Source: Methanoregulaceae archaeon
GTDB taxonomy: Bacteria > Armatimonadota > Fimbriimonadia > Fimbriimonadales > Fimbriimonadaceae
Reading direction: 5' to 3'
Assembly (NCBI GenBank): GCA_020850325.1
Contig: JADZEW010000030.1
Location: 61,033 to 125,032 of the forward strand
Length of the DNA: 64,000 bases
In this document: piece after piece, positions 24,452 through 34,236 of the stretch
Position numbering within the stretch: the first letter of the stretch is position 1
Layout: every line of letters starts with the position of its first letter
The notes under the pieces: model-generated
The model's database searches: none
What the model saw: only the letters and a program-made list of their open reading frames with translations
What the model was told of the DNA's origin: nothing
Program-made: the position numbers and the translations under genes

Positions 24452-26041
24452 TGGTTCACTACAACCTGAGTCCAAACGGGATGTGGCTTACTCCAGAGCT
24501 GAACTGCCTCAACAATCGAAGCAACAATGGTCGGAGGGGTTCCGTCAAGGGATAACTCACCTTCAGCAATCCAAAGTGGTGAAGCGGCAGACAGGCCAAT
24601 GTTCCAGTCGCAGCTTGCGATCGGGACAGACCTGACTTCTGATCCCTGAACGCACGGTGGCAGATACATCCAATACATCCTGAACGAATCTTTCATGTAG
24701 AGTTTCTGGAGCCCCGCGAGGTTCTTATCGACACCGAATCCAGGCGCGTCAAACGTCTCCTGTGGAGTGCCATTTGCAGCGACTGAGCTTGATTGTGGAT
24801 AGGGGACACTGTTGTCGAGCCGAGGAGGACTGGAGAACTCCGGAGGCAAAGTAGTTTTTACGCCACTGACCCAATAATGCCTCTCGGTGGACAAGACCAA
24901 CTGGACAAACTCCCACGAACCTTTATCTTGCCCCACCCAGAACATTTCGGGAGTCCTCATCGAACCCTGAAACCACATCTTGCTGAACTGCAGCCATCGA
25001 TGCGTGGCGTCAACAAAACACTTCGCTCCAACACTTGTTGCCTCGCCAGATACATCTATCGAGTCAAGATCCGCCACCGGCACCGTTTTCTCCAGGCTCA
25101 CCGGGATCACCGTTTCTGGACCCTCGGTCAGCTTCATCTTGTGTTCGCACGCAACTGTGCCCGTGCCGGGTTTAGCCCAAAACGCCCAGCCTGTTGCGCC
25201 TTTTTGAGGTGCGTACGTGGTCAACGTCCCCGTCGCGCTGCCTGATGCGACTACGTAGTCGAGAAAGGGACTACAGTCAGAGATCGTCCAGGTCGTATCG
25301 TGCACGGGTGGATCAGACGTTTCGTCGAGCGCCGGCGTCAACGGAGCACCGTCGCCGTAGACCACGACCCCAGTGACCTTCTGTCCCGGCAGAATCTTGC
25401 GGACGTTCTGGTTGCCGGGATCCGCGGTCGTGCCGCCGACCGCGATGTTCACGGCCCACGCTTCCACTTTGTAAGAGACGGTTGCCTGTCCGCCCGGCAT
25501 CCCGGCCGCGGTCACGGACGCCGAAGGCGTACAGGTCACGTTGAATGAAGCGCCGGGTCCGTTTTTGACGTGATACTTGATCGCCGACTTGCTGACTGAG
25601 TAGAAACCGTCTTCGTCCGGCCCGCTCGAGTTGGTCGTCAGGTTGCTGCTGATATCCGGGTCGCAGTCACCCGATGTGCCTCTATACGACGCAATGGCCG
25701 TTTCCTTGACGAATGCCACCGGGGGGGGGGGGATCGAGAACGTTGTTGCCATTCGATGGGGCCCACGTGAGTGTCGCGACAACTTCGCCGTCGCACTGGG
25801 CTCCACCCGCACCAACCAAAGGCATCCAGAAGAAGCCCGTCCAAATCGCACCGCCGGTGAAGATCGTCTTCGAGGTTGTGTTACCGGATACCGCGTAGTC
25901 TCCGCTGTAATAGTTGGCATTGGAGGGACCCCAGCTTTCCCACTCGCCAACCTGAGGGAACGTCGTCTCCCAATGCCCGGCCGCCGCCAAGCTCGCGATC
26001 AAACCCAAAAATGACGCCAAAACCCACCGTGCAATCAACAT
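24448..26041 (-). CDS. Large secreted protein, frame broken at a C12 tract
   Basis: Two frames make one gene. The 5' frame (26041 to about 25682) encodes a signal peptide (MLIARWVLASFLGLIASLAAAG) and about 85 mature residues up to NNVLDPPPP. The 3' frame, open from upstream to 24448, continues VAFVKETAIASYRGTSGDCDPD and looks like an Ig-like beta protein with Cys pairs. They meet at a run of 12 C on the coding strand. With 11 or 14 C the reading frame is continuous and encodes about 530 residues. As sequenced, the protein ends shortly after the tract. Either this is slipped-strand phase variation or a homopolymer sequencing error. No domain is recognised. Confidence 0.7.
25721..25732 (-). repeat. 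C12 homopolymer tract inside the secreted protein gene
   Basis: Twelve consecutive G on the plus strand (C on the coding strand). Loss of one base would restore the frame. Confidence 0.9.
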
Positions 26042-26117
26042 CTCGCTCGTCCCTATACTGAATCATACAACAGATTTTGCGAAAATCCAAAGAATTGTTC
26101 GATGATCTACACTTGAT

Positions 26118-26142
26118 TGCGCGGCACGATGGCATCCGCGCA
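26118..26142. terminator. Possible hairpin downstream of the peptidase gene
   Basis: TGCGCGG and CCGCGCA pair over an 11-nt loop between the minus-strand stop at 26164 and the next start at 26041. No U-run is seen. Confidence 0.35.
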
Positions 26143-26163
26143 GTTCGTGGGTTACCTTCCGCG

Positions 26164-28314
26164 CTAACCCCCAACTAACCCGAACTGACCGGCGCTCATC
26201 CGCCGCGATTTCATCTCCCGATACGCCGCCAGCAGCGGGTCGCGCTTCGGGTCGGTCAGCATCAAGTGCTCGATGAAGTACTCCCACAGCCGCGCGAAGG
26301 GGATGCCCGCGTGGCCTACGTCGGTTCCCACCAGCATATCAAAGCTCTTGCCCGCTCGCTGGAGGGCCTGCGTCAGCTGCAGCGTGTTCGACGGATGCAC
26401 GTTGTTGTCGGCGGTGCCGTAGTACAGCATCAGCCGCCCCTTCAAGCCCTTCACGTAGGTCATCGCCGAGCCCTCGTCGTAGCCCTTCTTGTTCTCGTTC
26501 TCCCAAGGCAGGCCCATGTACCGCTCGGTGTAGATCGTGTCGTAGTGACGCCAGTCAGTCACGCTCGCGCTCGCGACGGCAACTTGGAACACATCCGGGT
26601 GCCGCAACAGCGCGAGAGCCGAGGCGTAGCCGCCGTACGAGGTTCCGTGGATGCCCACCCGCTTACCGTCCACGTAAGGCCGGGTAGCGAGATACTTCAC
26701 GCCAGCCGCTTGATCATCGATTTCGACCACGCCGAGCTTCGCATAAACCGATTCCAAGAACACCTTGCCGCGGCTTTGCGTGCCCCGCCCATCGATCGAA
26801 GCCACTAAGAAGCCGAACTCGGTCACTGCGTCGGGGACGTCAAACCGCTCCGTCGAAGAGCCCGACTCCGGTCCCGCGTAGACCGAGACGATGAGCGGAT
26901 ACTTCTTGGCGGGATCGAAGTCGGATGGGAAGTTGAGCGTGCCGTAGATGTCGGTGACGCCGTCCGCCGCCTTGCAAACGAACCGCTCCGAGCGCCTCAG
27001 CCCGAGCTGATCAAACTTCGTCAGGTCGCTTTCGGCGAGGGTCAAAATCGCTCTGCCGCTGCCATCTCGGAGGACCGTTTTGGGCGGGATGTTGACCCGC
27101 TCCTCGACCGCGGTGAAGTAGTCGCCCTTGGGCGAGAGATTGACCGTGTTGTGGAACTTCGGATCGGTCAGCCGGACGTCGCCGGTGCCGTCGAGATTCA
27201 TCCGGTGGAGCTGCACGAGATACGGATTCTCGCCGGAGCGAGCCGTGTACCAGATCTTCTTCTGGTCCTCGTCGACCCGAGTCACGCCCACCACCTCGAA
27301 CTTGTGGCTGGTGAGCGCCTTCAGTGCGCGCCCGTCGAGGTGCCCTAGGTAGAGGTTGTTGAAATCGTTGCGGTCGCTGCGCCAAATGAAGCTCTGGTTG
27401 TCCTTCAGCCACGTGATGCGCGGGGAGTTCTCGGTCCAGCTTTGCGGTCGGCGCTCCTCGACCACGATGCGGCACTTGCCGTCCGTAGGGTTGACGGCGC
27501 AGAACTGCAGGATGTTCTGCTTGCGATTGGTGCGGTTGAAGAGTAACTCGCCGCCCCCCGGAGCCCAGCGCACATCGTACACGTAGTGGCCGACCGTGGC
27601 ATCGCCAAAATCGGTGTCCACGTGCACGGCCTTTTGCGCGGCCAAGTCATACACGAAGAGGCTGACCACCGGGTTGTCGGTTCCCGCCTTGGGATACGCC
27701 TCGACGTCGAGCTCGGTCTGGATTCCGCCGTGGTTGAGGGTGAGATAGTAGTCCTTGACCTTCGATTCATCGAATCCGTAGTAGGCGAGGTACTTCCCGT
27801 CGGGCGAGAACCACATGGCTTCCCGAACCCCGAGCTCTTCGCCGTACACCCAACTCGCCTGGCCGTACTTCGTGCGCTTCTCAAGCGATCCTTCGGTGGT
27901 GATCGCCCGCTCGTTCTTGCCATCCGTGTCGCCCAGCCATACGTTGCGATCCCGATAGAACGCCTTCAGCTTGCCGTCGGTCGTGAAAACCTCGGTGAAC
28001 TGGCGGCCCCGCTCCGGACGCGGGCGGCGATCGGTTGGCGTTGGCGTCGTGCGTGGAGGGGCGGGAAGGGTGCCCTCGGCGCGTTTGCCGGTTTTGAGAT
28101 CGACAACGTAGTTCTTGCCTTGGAACGCGTAGCCTAGGCTCGCGCCATCCTCGGCCCAGCGAGGATTGACTTCTCCGCGGACGATGCTGCCGCCAATCTC
28201 GCGGCTGAGTTTCTGATAGCGGTCGTAGCGTGGCATGGTGGGGAGTCGGTCTTGGCCCATCGCGGGCACCATCGCCGCCAGAGCAGCGAGTCCGAAAGCA
28301 ACGCGATAAAGCAT
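26164..28314 (-). CDS. Dipeptidyl-peptidase IV-like S9 family serine peptidase
   Basis: A 716-residue exported peptidase. A signal peptide MLYRVAFGLAALAAMVPAMG is followed by a beta-propeller DPPIV_N domain (residues about 60-460, with YLAYYGFDESKV and WTENSPRITW-like repeats) and the alpha/beta-hydrolase S9 domain with the nucleophile in GTSYGGY, the Asp in YYGTADNNVHPS and the His in VGHAGI. It should cleave dipeptides from N-termini, often after Pro or Ala. I prefer ATG 28314 because it opens a normal signal peptide and has CAAACT 7 nt upstream. ATG 28341 is the alternative, with TATGGC 6 nt upstream. Confidence 0.92.
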   Translation of the reverse strand: MLYRVAFGLAALAAMVPAMGQDRLPTMPRYDRYQKLSREIGGSIVRGEVNPRWAEDGASLGYAFQGKNYVVDLKTGKRAEGTLPAPPRTTPTPTDRRPRPERGRQFTEVFTTDGKLKAFYRDRNVWLGDTDGKNERAITTEGSLEKRTKYGQASWVYGEELGVREAMWFSPDGKYLAYYGFDESKVKDYYLTLNHGGIQTELDVEAYPKAGTDNPVVSLFVYDLAAQKAVHVDTDFGDATVGHYVYDVRWAPGGGELLFNRTNRKQNILQFCAVNPTDGKCRIVVEERRPQSWTENSPRITWLKDNQSFIWRSDRNDFNNLYLGHLDGRALKALTSHKFEVVGVTRVDEDQKKIWYTARSGENPYLVQLHRMNLDGTGDVRLTDPKFHNTVNLSPKGDYFTAVEERVNIPPKTVLRDGSGRAILTLAESDLTKFDQLGLRRSERFVCKAADGVTDIYGTLNFPSDFDPAKKYPLIVSVYAGPESGSSTERFDVPDAVTEFGFLVASIDGRGTQSRGKVFLESVYAKLGVVEIDDQAAGVKYLATRPYVDGKRVGIHGTSYGGYASALALLRHPDVFQVAVASASVTDWRHYDTIYTERYMGLPWENENKKGYDEGSAMTYVKGLKGRLMLYYGTADNNVHPSNTLQLTQALQRAGKSFDMLVGTDVGHAGIPFARLWEYFIEHLMLTDPKRDPLLAAYREMKSRRMSAGQFGLVGG

Positions 28315-28349
28315 AACCGCGAGTTTGGCCCGAAATCCCATCTCCGCGC

Positions 28350-28355
28350 CATACT
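28350..28355 (+). promoter_or_regulatory. -10 hexamer CATACT of the leaderless dienelactone hydrolase gene
   Basis: CATACT, then 6 nt, then the ATG at 28362. It overlaps a possible minus-strand TATGGC (28348-28353) for the divergent peptidase. Confidence 0.5.
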
Positions 28356-28361
28356 TGAGGC

Positions 28362-29039
28362 ATGAGCGGAATGATTCAGTTCGCCTGCAACGGCACGACC
28401 TACGAGGGTTATCTGGCCCGTCCCGCCACCGGCCACGGCAAGGGCGTGATCGTCTTGCAGGAGTGGTGGGGCCTGGTCGGTCACATCAAGAGCGTCGTCG
28501 ATCGCTTCGCCCAAGCCGGATTCTGCGCCCTCGCCCCCGACCTGTACGGCGGGAAGTCGACTCAAGAGCCCGACGAAGCAGCCAGCCTGTTCATGGCCCT
28601 TAATATCGGTGAAACCGAGAAGATCTTGCGCTGCGCGATCCAGCGATTGCAAGAAGAAGAAGCTACCCTCGGCGACAAGGTTGGCGTGGTTGGGTTCTGC
28701 ATGGGCGGCCAGCTCAGCCTGTTCGCCGCGGCGACGAATCCCGAGCAGATCGGCGCGTGTGTCGACTTCTATGGCGTGCATCCCAACGTCCATCCGCCGT
28801 TTGAGCAGCTTCAAGCGCCCGTCCTTGGCATCTTCGCTGAGCACGACGAGTACGCCTCGCCGGCGGCGGTCGCGGCCCTTTCCGAGCAACTGGCCTCGCT
28901 CGGCAAAGCCCACGAGTTTCACAGCTTCTCCGGCGTGGGTCATGCGTTCTTCAACGATGATCGGCCGGCGGTGTTCAATGCCGACGCAGCGGAAGCGGCC
29001 TGGGAGAAGACGATCCACTTCCTGAGCCACAACCTATGA
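28362..29039 (+). CDS. Dienelactone hydrolase family protein
   Basis: A 225-residue cytoplasmic alpha/beta hydrolase. The nucleophile is Cys113 in GFCMGG, as in classical dienelactone hydrolases. Glu35/Trp in QEWWG, the Asp in AEHDEY (about residue 162) and the His in GVGHAFF (about 196) complete the site. It probably hydrolyses a lactone or small ester, but the physiological substrate is unknown. It overlaps the start of hisD by 4 bases, although no functional link to histidine synthesis is known. Confidence 0.93.
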   Translation: MSGMIQFACNGTTYEGYLARPATGHGKGVIVLQEWWGLVGHIKSVVDRFAQAGFCALAPDLYGGKSTQEPDEAASLFMALNIGETEKILRCAIQRLQEEEATLGDKVGVVGFCMGGQLSLFAAATNPEQIGACVDFYGVHPNVHPPFEQLQAPVLGIFAEHDEYASPAAVAALSEQLASLGKAHEFHSFSGVGHAFFNDDRPAVFNADAAEAAWEKTIHFLSHNL

Positions 29040-30385
29040 TGCGCAAGCTGGTTTCGGGCGTCGACGATGTGCCGGCCATTCTTGCCGCGCGCTCGATTGG
29101 CGTCGATGATGCGGTCCGCGCCACGGTCGCAGAGATCATCGACGATGTGCGCCGCCGGGGCGATGCCGCCTTGCTGGATGCTGTGCGCCGATTCGATGCC
29201 CCCGGGCTCGATGCCTTGGTCGCTGCTGACCGGGAGTTGGAAGCGGCCGAAGCGGCCCTTTCCGAGGAGCAACATGCCGCGCTTCAAACCGCGATCGACC
29301 GCGTGATGCGCTTCCACGAGGCCCAGCTCTACTACTTCACCGAGACCATGGAATCCGTCTCGCTCGGTCCCTCGCGATTCGACGGGCTGGACCATGTCGC
29401 CTACCACTGGTCAGAGGAAACCGACCACGGCGGCCATCTCGGGCAACAGTTCCGCTCGGTGCGTCGGGCCGGCGTTTACGTGCCGGGGGGCGAAGCCGCC
29501 TATCCCAGTTCGGTGTACATGAACGTCGCACCGGCCAATGTCGCTCTCGTGCCCGAAGTCGTGGTGACCACCCCAGCGCGAAAGGACGGTTCGCTGCCGC
29601 CGGCGGTGCTGGTGGCGGCGCGACATTGCCATGTCGATCGCATCGTTAAGGTGGGCGGCGCGGCGGCGATCGCCGCGTTAGCGCTTGGAACCGAGTCGGT
29701 ATCGAAGTGCGATGTGGTGGTGGGGCCTGGCAATCGCTATGTGAACGAGGCCAAGCGACAGCTGTGGGGCTCGGTGGGGCTCGATGGCTACGCGGGGCCT
29801 AGCGAGGTCTGCGTGCTATTCGACGAGTCGGCCAATCCGGCTTGGGTGGCCGCCGACCTGCTGACGCAGGTCGAGCACGCCGCCGACAACGCCGGGTTCT
29901 TGGTGACGACTTCTGAGCCAAAGCTTGCCGAGGTTCTGGTCGAGGTCGAGCGGCAACTTTCCAGCGCGGCGCGCGAGTCGACGATGCGCAGCGCCCTGGA
30001 GACGCATGGGCTCGCGCTGGTCGCTCGGAGCCTCGACGAAGCTGTTGATTGGGTGAATCTCATTGCGCCGGAGCATCTTTCGCTTGCGATCTCGGAGGCT
30101 GATGAGGTGGTTTCGCGGATCGAGAATGCGGGATGCATCCTGGTGGGAGAGTGGACGCCCGAGTCGGGGGGCGACTACGCCGTCGGACCCTCACACACGC
30201 TGCCCACCGCGGGCGCGGCTCGATTTGGTTCACCCGTGAATGTGCTCACCTTCATGAAGGTGCAGAGCGTGGTGCGGCTGGGCGAGGGTGATCTGCGGGA
30301 ACTCGCTCCGGCCATGGACACGCTGGCCCAGATGGAAGGATTCCCAACCCACGGCCGCGGGGCGACGATTCGACTTGATGAATAG
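29036..30385 (+). CDS. hisD: Histidinol dehydrogenase
   Basis: Catalyses the last two oxidations of histidine synthesis, histidinol to histidine. The 449-residue product shows GVYVPGGEAAYPSSVYMNVAPA, VGPGNRYVNEAKRQL, DGYAGPSEVCVLFD, the zinc/catalytic APEHLSL and GPSHTLPTAGAARFGSPVNVLTF. Either ATG of the ATGATG at 29036 may be used, and both overlap the hydrolase stop. No other his gene is nearby. It is convergent with the membrane protein gene at 30415. Confidence 0.96.
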   Translation: MMRKLVSGVDDVPAILAARSIGVDDAVRATVAEIIDDVRRRGDAALLDAVRRFDAPGLDALVAADRELEAAEAALSEEQHAALQTAIDRVMRFHEAQLYYFTETMESVSLGPSRFDGLDHVAYHWSEETDHGGHLGQQFRSVRRAGVYVPGGEAAYPSSVYMNVAPANVALVPEVVVTTPARKDGSLPPAVLVAARHCHVDRIVKVGGAAAIAALALGTESVSKCDVVVGPGNRYVNEAKRQLWGSVGLDGYAGPSEVCVLFDESANPAWVAADLLTQVEHAADNAGFLVTTSEPKLAEVLVEVERQLSSAARESTMRSALETHGLALVARSLDEAVDWVNLIAPEHLSLAISEADEVVSRIENAGCILVGEWTPESGGDYAVGPSHTLPTAGAARFGSPVNVLTFMKVQSVVRLGEGDLRELAPAMDTLAQMEGFPTHGRGATIRLDE

Positions 30386-30414
30386 TCTGATGGGTTGGAT
30401 AGGACCTATAAGAC

Positions 30415-30801
30415 TTACTTCTTCGACTTTGCTTGTTGTGCGGGCGGAGCCTTGCCGGCCGGCTTTTCATCTGGAAACGCCCACTCGGCGATCTTCTCCG
30501 AGAACGGCCCCGCGAACGGCACTGCCGCGATCACCGCGATCGCGCCAATCAGTCTCCAGAGCTTCGACTTGATCGCCATCACCGTCCACGCGAAGCCGAG
30601 CCCACCAGCAAGGGTGAGCCCGATGCTCATCCCGGGTTGGAAGAACCACGTCAGCAGCGCTCCCATGACGAAGTAGGCAATAAAGAATCCCCACTTCACC
30701 ACCGCTCGGCAAAGTCGCCAAAAGAAGTACAGCGCAACCGCGGCCCCGGCGATAGCTACAATCTGTAGCGTTGCCGGACGCAGGGCCTCCTGGATTTCCA
30801 T
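30415..30801 (-). CDS. Small membrane protein
   Basis: A 128-residue protein with three likely transmembrane helices (about residues 12-30, 36-75 as two segments, and 80-98) and a charged Lys/Pro-rich cytoplasmic tail (EKPAGKAPPAQQAKSKK). No family recognised. It is the last gene of the four-gene run 34203-30415, 24 bp after the PilZ-like gene. Confidence 0.65.
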   Translation of the reverse strand: MEIQEALRPATLQIVAIAGAAVALYFFWRLCRAVVKWGFFIAYFVMGALLTWFFQPGMSIGLTLAGGLGFAWTVMAIKSKLWRLIGAIAVIAAVPFAGPFSEKIAEWAFPDEKPAGKAPPAQQAKSKK

Positions 30802-30825
30802 GCCCTTCTAGACGTTCGAAGTCGG

Positions 30826-31431
30826 CTAGTGAAGCGGCGTCTCGAAACGAACCCGCAGGACATCGGCGTAAGGATCGCCTGACTTCGTGGGCCAAGCCTC
30901 AATTACCCAGCCGACGATCAGCCCTTCCGACAGCTTCAATTTGACGCGGTCCCCTAGCTTGACCCGTTGGGAGGTCTTGACCCGCGCGCCGAGGCGGGAG
31001 ACATCGACGAGCGTCGCAGGAGCGTCGTCGAGGGTTATCGGCACCTGGCGGATCCATCGCTGCTCCTGTCGACGGTTGCGCGGCGCGGTCAGCGGAGGAA
31101 CCAGGAAAGACAGTTCGTTCCGGTCGGCATCGCTGTGGAGCACCGTGGTCTTGAACAGGTACACCCCGCCCGCTACCGGCGCTTCGATGGTGATGGGCTC
31201 GCCTTCGCGCAAGGGTACATAGTGGTTTCGCTGCAGAGGCGTGCTCATCCGCCACAAGTTGTCGTCGGTCGTCAGGAGTCGGCTGCGATACACGCCCGAG
31301 TGCGCGCGAATTCGCAGCGTCGTACCGGGCTTGGGCGGCAATCGTCGACGCCCGAGCGTGATTCGGGTGATCAAGTAAGAGCCGCCGATTGCGGCAGCAG
31401 CACACACAGCAAGGTAGATGAGCAAGTCCAT
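30826..31431 (-). CDS. Membrane-anchored PilZ-like (YcgR-type) protein
   Basis: A 201-residue protein: one N-terminal transmembrane helix (residues 3-25), a YcgR-N-like beta domain (residues about 40-120, VPLREGEPITIEAP..GGVYLFKTTVL), then a PilZ-like domain with RRQEQRW at its start and DVSRLGARVKT, which fits the R-x-x-x-R and D/N-x-S-x-x-G signature of c-di-GMP binding. It therefore probably senses c-di-GMP at the membrane. AGGAG lies 4 nt before the ATG. It follows the TPR gene by 12 bp. Confidence 0.75.
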   Translation of the reverse strand: MDLLIYLAVCAAAAIGGSYLITRITLGRRRLPPKPGTTLRIRAHSGVYRSRLLTTDDNLWRMSTPLQRNHYVPLREGEPITIEAPVAGGVYLFKTTVLHSDADRNELSFLVPPLTAPRNRRQEQRWIRQVPITLDDAPATLVDVSRLGARVKTSQRVKLGDRVKLKLSEGLIVGWVIEAWPTKSGDPYADVLRVRFETPLH

Positions 31432-31443
31432 CGATCTCCTAGA

Positions 31444-32973
31444 TTAGGAGCGCTCGGATCGGAACGCGGCATCGGCTTCCTGCAAGGCCTTGAGAGCCTC
31501 GCTGAGCGATATCACCGCATCGTTGGCTGAATCCTCTACTCCCGAATCGAGGAACGATCCCAGTTCTCCTGACGACTGAGCGAGCAAGGAGAGTGCCAAA
31601 GTGCGCTTGCCATGAGAGTTCTTGTGTGCGGCGGGAACGGGGACGACCTCGAGGATCGCGCCGAGGGACTCCAGCCGCTTAGCCACAACCTTCTGATCCT
31701 CGCGAACCTCGCGGCTGCCAAAGTTCGCGCGGGCCTTAGGTAGGAGCGTGCGAATGGCCACCACCGCTTCCTGCATCGCCGCATGGGCAACGCGAACTGC
31801 CGAAGAGTATTGGGTCTTCAACACCAACGCATCCCCGCCAAATCCTAACTTCTTCGCTTCCGCCAAGTCGGCAGCGGCACCGGTGGCATCATCGTTCAGT
31901 GCGCGGGCGAGCGCTCGCTTGAAGTAGCCATCTGCGGACGGGGCTTGCTGGATCGCGAAGTCTAAATGCGGGATCGCGACGTCCACTTGGAGCTTTCCAA
32001 GGGCGACTTCGGCGAGCAGCAGGCGAGTCTCGACGCTCTCTGGCTGTCGGGCCACCGCTTCATTTAAGTCCTTGTTGGCCTCGTCGAACTCATCGACCGC
32101 CAGCCAGAAGCGTGCGGCCAATGCCCACAGATCGACCTGGTCGGGGAAGAGCAGTGCAGCGCGGCGGGCCTCTTTGGCCGCGGTCTCTGTCAGCCCGGAA
32201 GTTGCGAGCGCGTTGGTGAGGGCCTTTCGGCGCTCGAGGTCGAGCGGTTCGGCATCGACTGCGTCGCGCAGCATCGCGATAGCCTCAGGCATCTTGCCTC
32301 CGGCGAGAAGCTTCATCACGTCCGTCATGAGCTGGCCGTTTTCGACCTTCTTGACGGGGGGTGCCTCAGGGATATCCGGCTTGACGCCCGGGTCCGGGTC
32401 GGGGGTTTCGGTGCGCGGGCGCGGGTTAAGGGACTTCAGGGGATTGTCGAAAAGGAGTTGGCACCACGTCCGCGAGGCTGCGCGCAACGTGTTCGCGAGG
32501 TCGATCTGACTATTGGTCAGCACGGTAAACACCCGTGCGTCGCCGAGTTCCGCCCGATCGGATCGTGCTGCGCCTCCCACGGTGCCATCCGGGTCCTTCC
32601 AGATTTGGCGCCCACGACGGAAGAGTTGGGCTTGGCCGACCACTTGGCCCTCCCGGCGGAAGACCGAGACCATCAGCACATACTCGGCGCGGAGCTTCTC
32701 GGCCCCGGCGAGCGCCGTGCTCTGGTCAGGATTGTCGCTTGCTCGGACTAACTTGTCATTGACCGCCGAGCGGAAGATGGGGTCGGAGAGCGACCATGCG
32801 ATCGCGGTCAATCGTCCGTCGGTGTCGAACTCTTCGGCGATCAGCTGGGTGAGGATTCGCTCGGAGTCGGCATCATCGCTGCGCGAACCCGTGGTGTGTT
32901 GAACGATGAGGATGCCTGCCGGAGCCGCCCAGGCAGACAAGAACACGCCGACGGCAATCAGCCAGACGCGCAC
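31444..32973 (-). CDS. Exported TPR protein
   Basis: A 509-residue protein with signal peptide MRVWLIAVGVFLSAWAAPAG, a LpoB/CsgG-like first half (AEEFDTDGRLTAIAWSLSDPIF, EYVLMVSVFRREGQVVGQAQLF) whose fold I cannot confirm, a Pro/Asp linker near residue 190, then tetratricopeptide repeats to about residue 360, and a helical C-terminus. It starts at GTG 32973, only 3 bp after the upstream stop. It may be a scaffold at the outer face of the membrane. Confidence 0.7.
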   Translation of the reverse strand: MRVWLIAVGVFLSAWAAPAGILIVQHTTGSRSDDADSERILTQLIAEEFDTDGRLTAIAWSLSDPIFRSAVNDKLVRASDNPDQSTALAGAEKLRAEYVLMVSVFRREGQVVGQAQLFRRGRQIWKDPDGTVGGAARSDRAELGDARVFTVLTNSQIDLANTLRAASRTWCQLLFDNPLKSLNPRPRTETPDPDPGVKPDIPEAPPVKKVENGQLMTDVMKLLAGGKMPEAIAMLRDAVDAEPLDLERRKALTNALATSGLTETAAKEARRAALLFPDQVDLWALAARFWLAVDEFDEANKDLNEAVARQPESVETRLLLAEVALGKLQVDVAIPHLDFAIQQAPSADGYFKRALARALNDDATGAAADLAEAKKLGFGGDALVLKTQYSSAVRVAHAAMQEAVVAIRTLLPKARANFGSREVREDQKVVAKRLESLGAILEVVPVPAAHKNSHGKRTLALSLLAQSSGELGSFLDSGVEDSANDAVISLSEALKALQEADAAFRSERS

Positions 32974-32976
32974 AGG

Positions 32977-34203
32977 CTAGGTGCCTCGCAGATTCCGGAG
33001 CGCGCTACGGACGGCGTCCAGAGTGGCTTTCGCCGAGGTTCGTCCGGAACTCACGGAGGCTTGGAGTGCGGCTTCGGCTCGGGAATAGGCCGCGATCGCC
33101 TCTGCGGTCTTGCCGATGCGCTCGTAACACTGGCCGATGCGCTGGTTCACTCGGCCGGCATCGCCGCCCGCTCGGAGTGCGGCTTCATAGGTCGAGGCCG
33201 CCTTGGCGTACTGGCCAAGCAGATACTGCTCCTGCGCCGACTTCATCAAGCCCGCCAAGCCGCCCGTGGGGTTGTCCTGAATCGGTTCACTGCCCCCCAC
33301 CGGCCGTTGCTGACCCTTGTGGATGGTGATCTCGATTCCCTTGTTGGGGTCTTCCTTCGGCTGAACCGGCGGCGTGGTGGGCGTGGTGCCGCCGTCAGGC
33401 TGAGGATCGTCGGGGTTGGTGCGTGTTGTGGTGCCACCGGAAGGAACGACTTGGATGCCGTCCGGCAACGGGTTGATCGGAGCCTCACCCGTGTCGCGGC
33501 GGGTGCCGATGCCGCCCACGGGCGGAAGGGTCGTGCCTGGCCGTCCGAGCGGCGGAATGGAAATCGAGCTTGTGCCGGGCGACTGAATCGGCGGCACATC
33601 ATTTTGGCCCACGGGCGGATTCGTGGTCGCAGTCTCGTTTGTGGGATTGGTTTTCGCCGACGGCGGAGCGGCGAACGGTGCGCCATCGCCCATGATCGGT
33701 CGATCCAAGTTGGCTACGGTTGCTTCCGCCGGCCGGGTAACGAGCGTGGCGATGATGCCACCAATCGAGGCCACGACGATGATGGCCGCGGCCGCTCCGA
33801 TCAGCGCGATGGTCCGATTGGGCTTGCGGTCTTCCTTCAGGTGTCGAGAAAGCGCGTTGCGCAGGCTCTGGACTTTGATCTTATCGAGTGCCGAATCCGG
33901 GTTGAGTTCGACCACGCGCTCATAGCATTGAAGCGCGGCCAAGAGATCATCGTTGCGCTCGTGGCACATGCCGAGCAACGACAGTGCATCCGCCGAGTTC
34001 GGCAGATCTTCAAGCACCTTCTGCGCGACCAACGCCGCTTCCTCGGTGCGATTTTGCCCGAGCAAGGCGTAGCCCTCGGTCACCAGTTTCTGCAACTCGC
34101 CGCGAATCGCTTCGCGATCTTCGGACGGAATCTCCAGCCCGCAGCTCTTGCAGAACGTGCTGTCTAAGCTGTTCTCGGTTTCACAGTGTTTGCATGCGAT
34201 CAT
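32977..34203 (-). CDS. Zinc-ribbon, TPR and transmembrane protein
   Basis: A 408-residue protein with a modular layout: zinc ribbon (CKHC at 4-7 and CKSC at 18-21), cytoplasmic TPRs (about residues 35-110), a transmembrane helix (about 128-152), a long Pro/Thr/Gly-rich linker (about 155-310) and a second TPR set outside the membrane (about 315-405). It could connect a cytoplasmic signal to an exported TPR partner such as the next gene. TTGGAGG precedes the ATG, and TAAACT near 34238 would give a leader of about 30 nt. First gene of the operon. Confidence 0.75.
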   Translation of the reverse strand: MIACKHCETENSLDSTFCKSCGLEIPSEDREAIRGELQKLVTEGYALLGQNRTEEAALVAQKVLEDLPNSADALSLLGMCHERNDDLLAALQCYERVVELNPDSALDKIKVQSLRNALSRHLKEDRKPNRTIALIGAAAAIIVVASIGGIIATLVTRPAEATVANLDRPIMGDGAPFAAPPSAKTNPTNETATTNPPVGQNDVPPIQSPGTSSISIPPLGRPGTTLPPVGGIGTRRDTGEAPINPLPDGIQVVPSGGTTTRTNPDDPQPDGGTTPTTPPVQPKEDPNKGIEITIHKGQQRPVGGSEPIQDNPTGGLAGLMKSAQEQYLLGQYAKAASTYEAALRAGGDAGRVNQRIGQCYERIGKTAEAIAAYSRAEAALQASVSSGRTSAKATLDAVRSALRNLRGT

Positions 34204-34236
34204 TTCGCCGTGCCTCCAATCCGCCCAATCCCTAGT

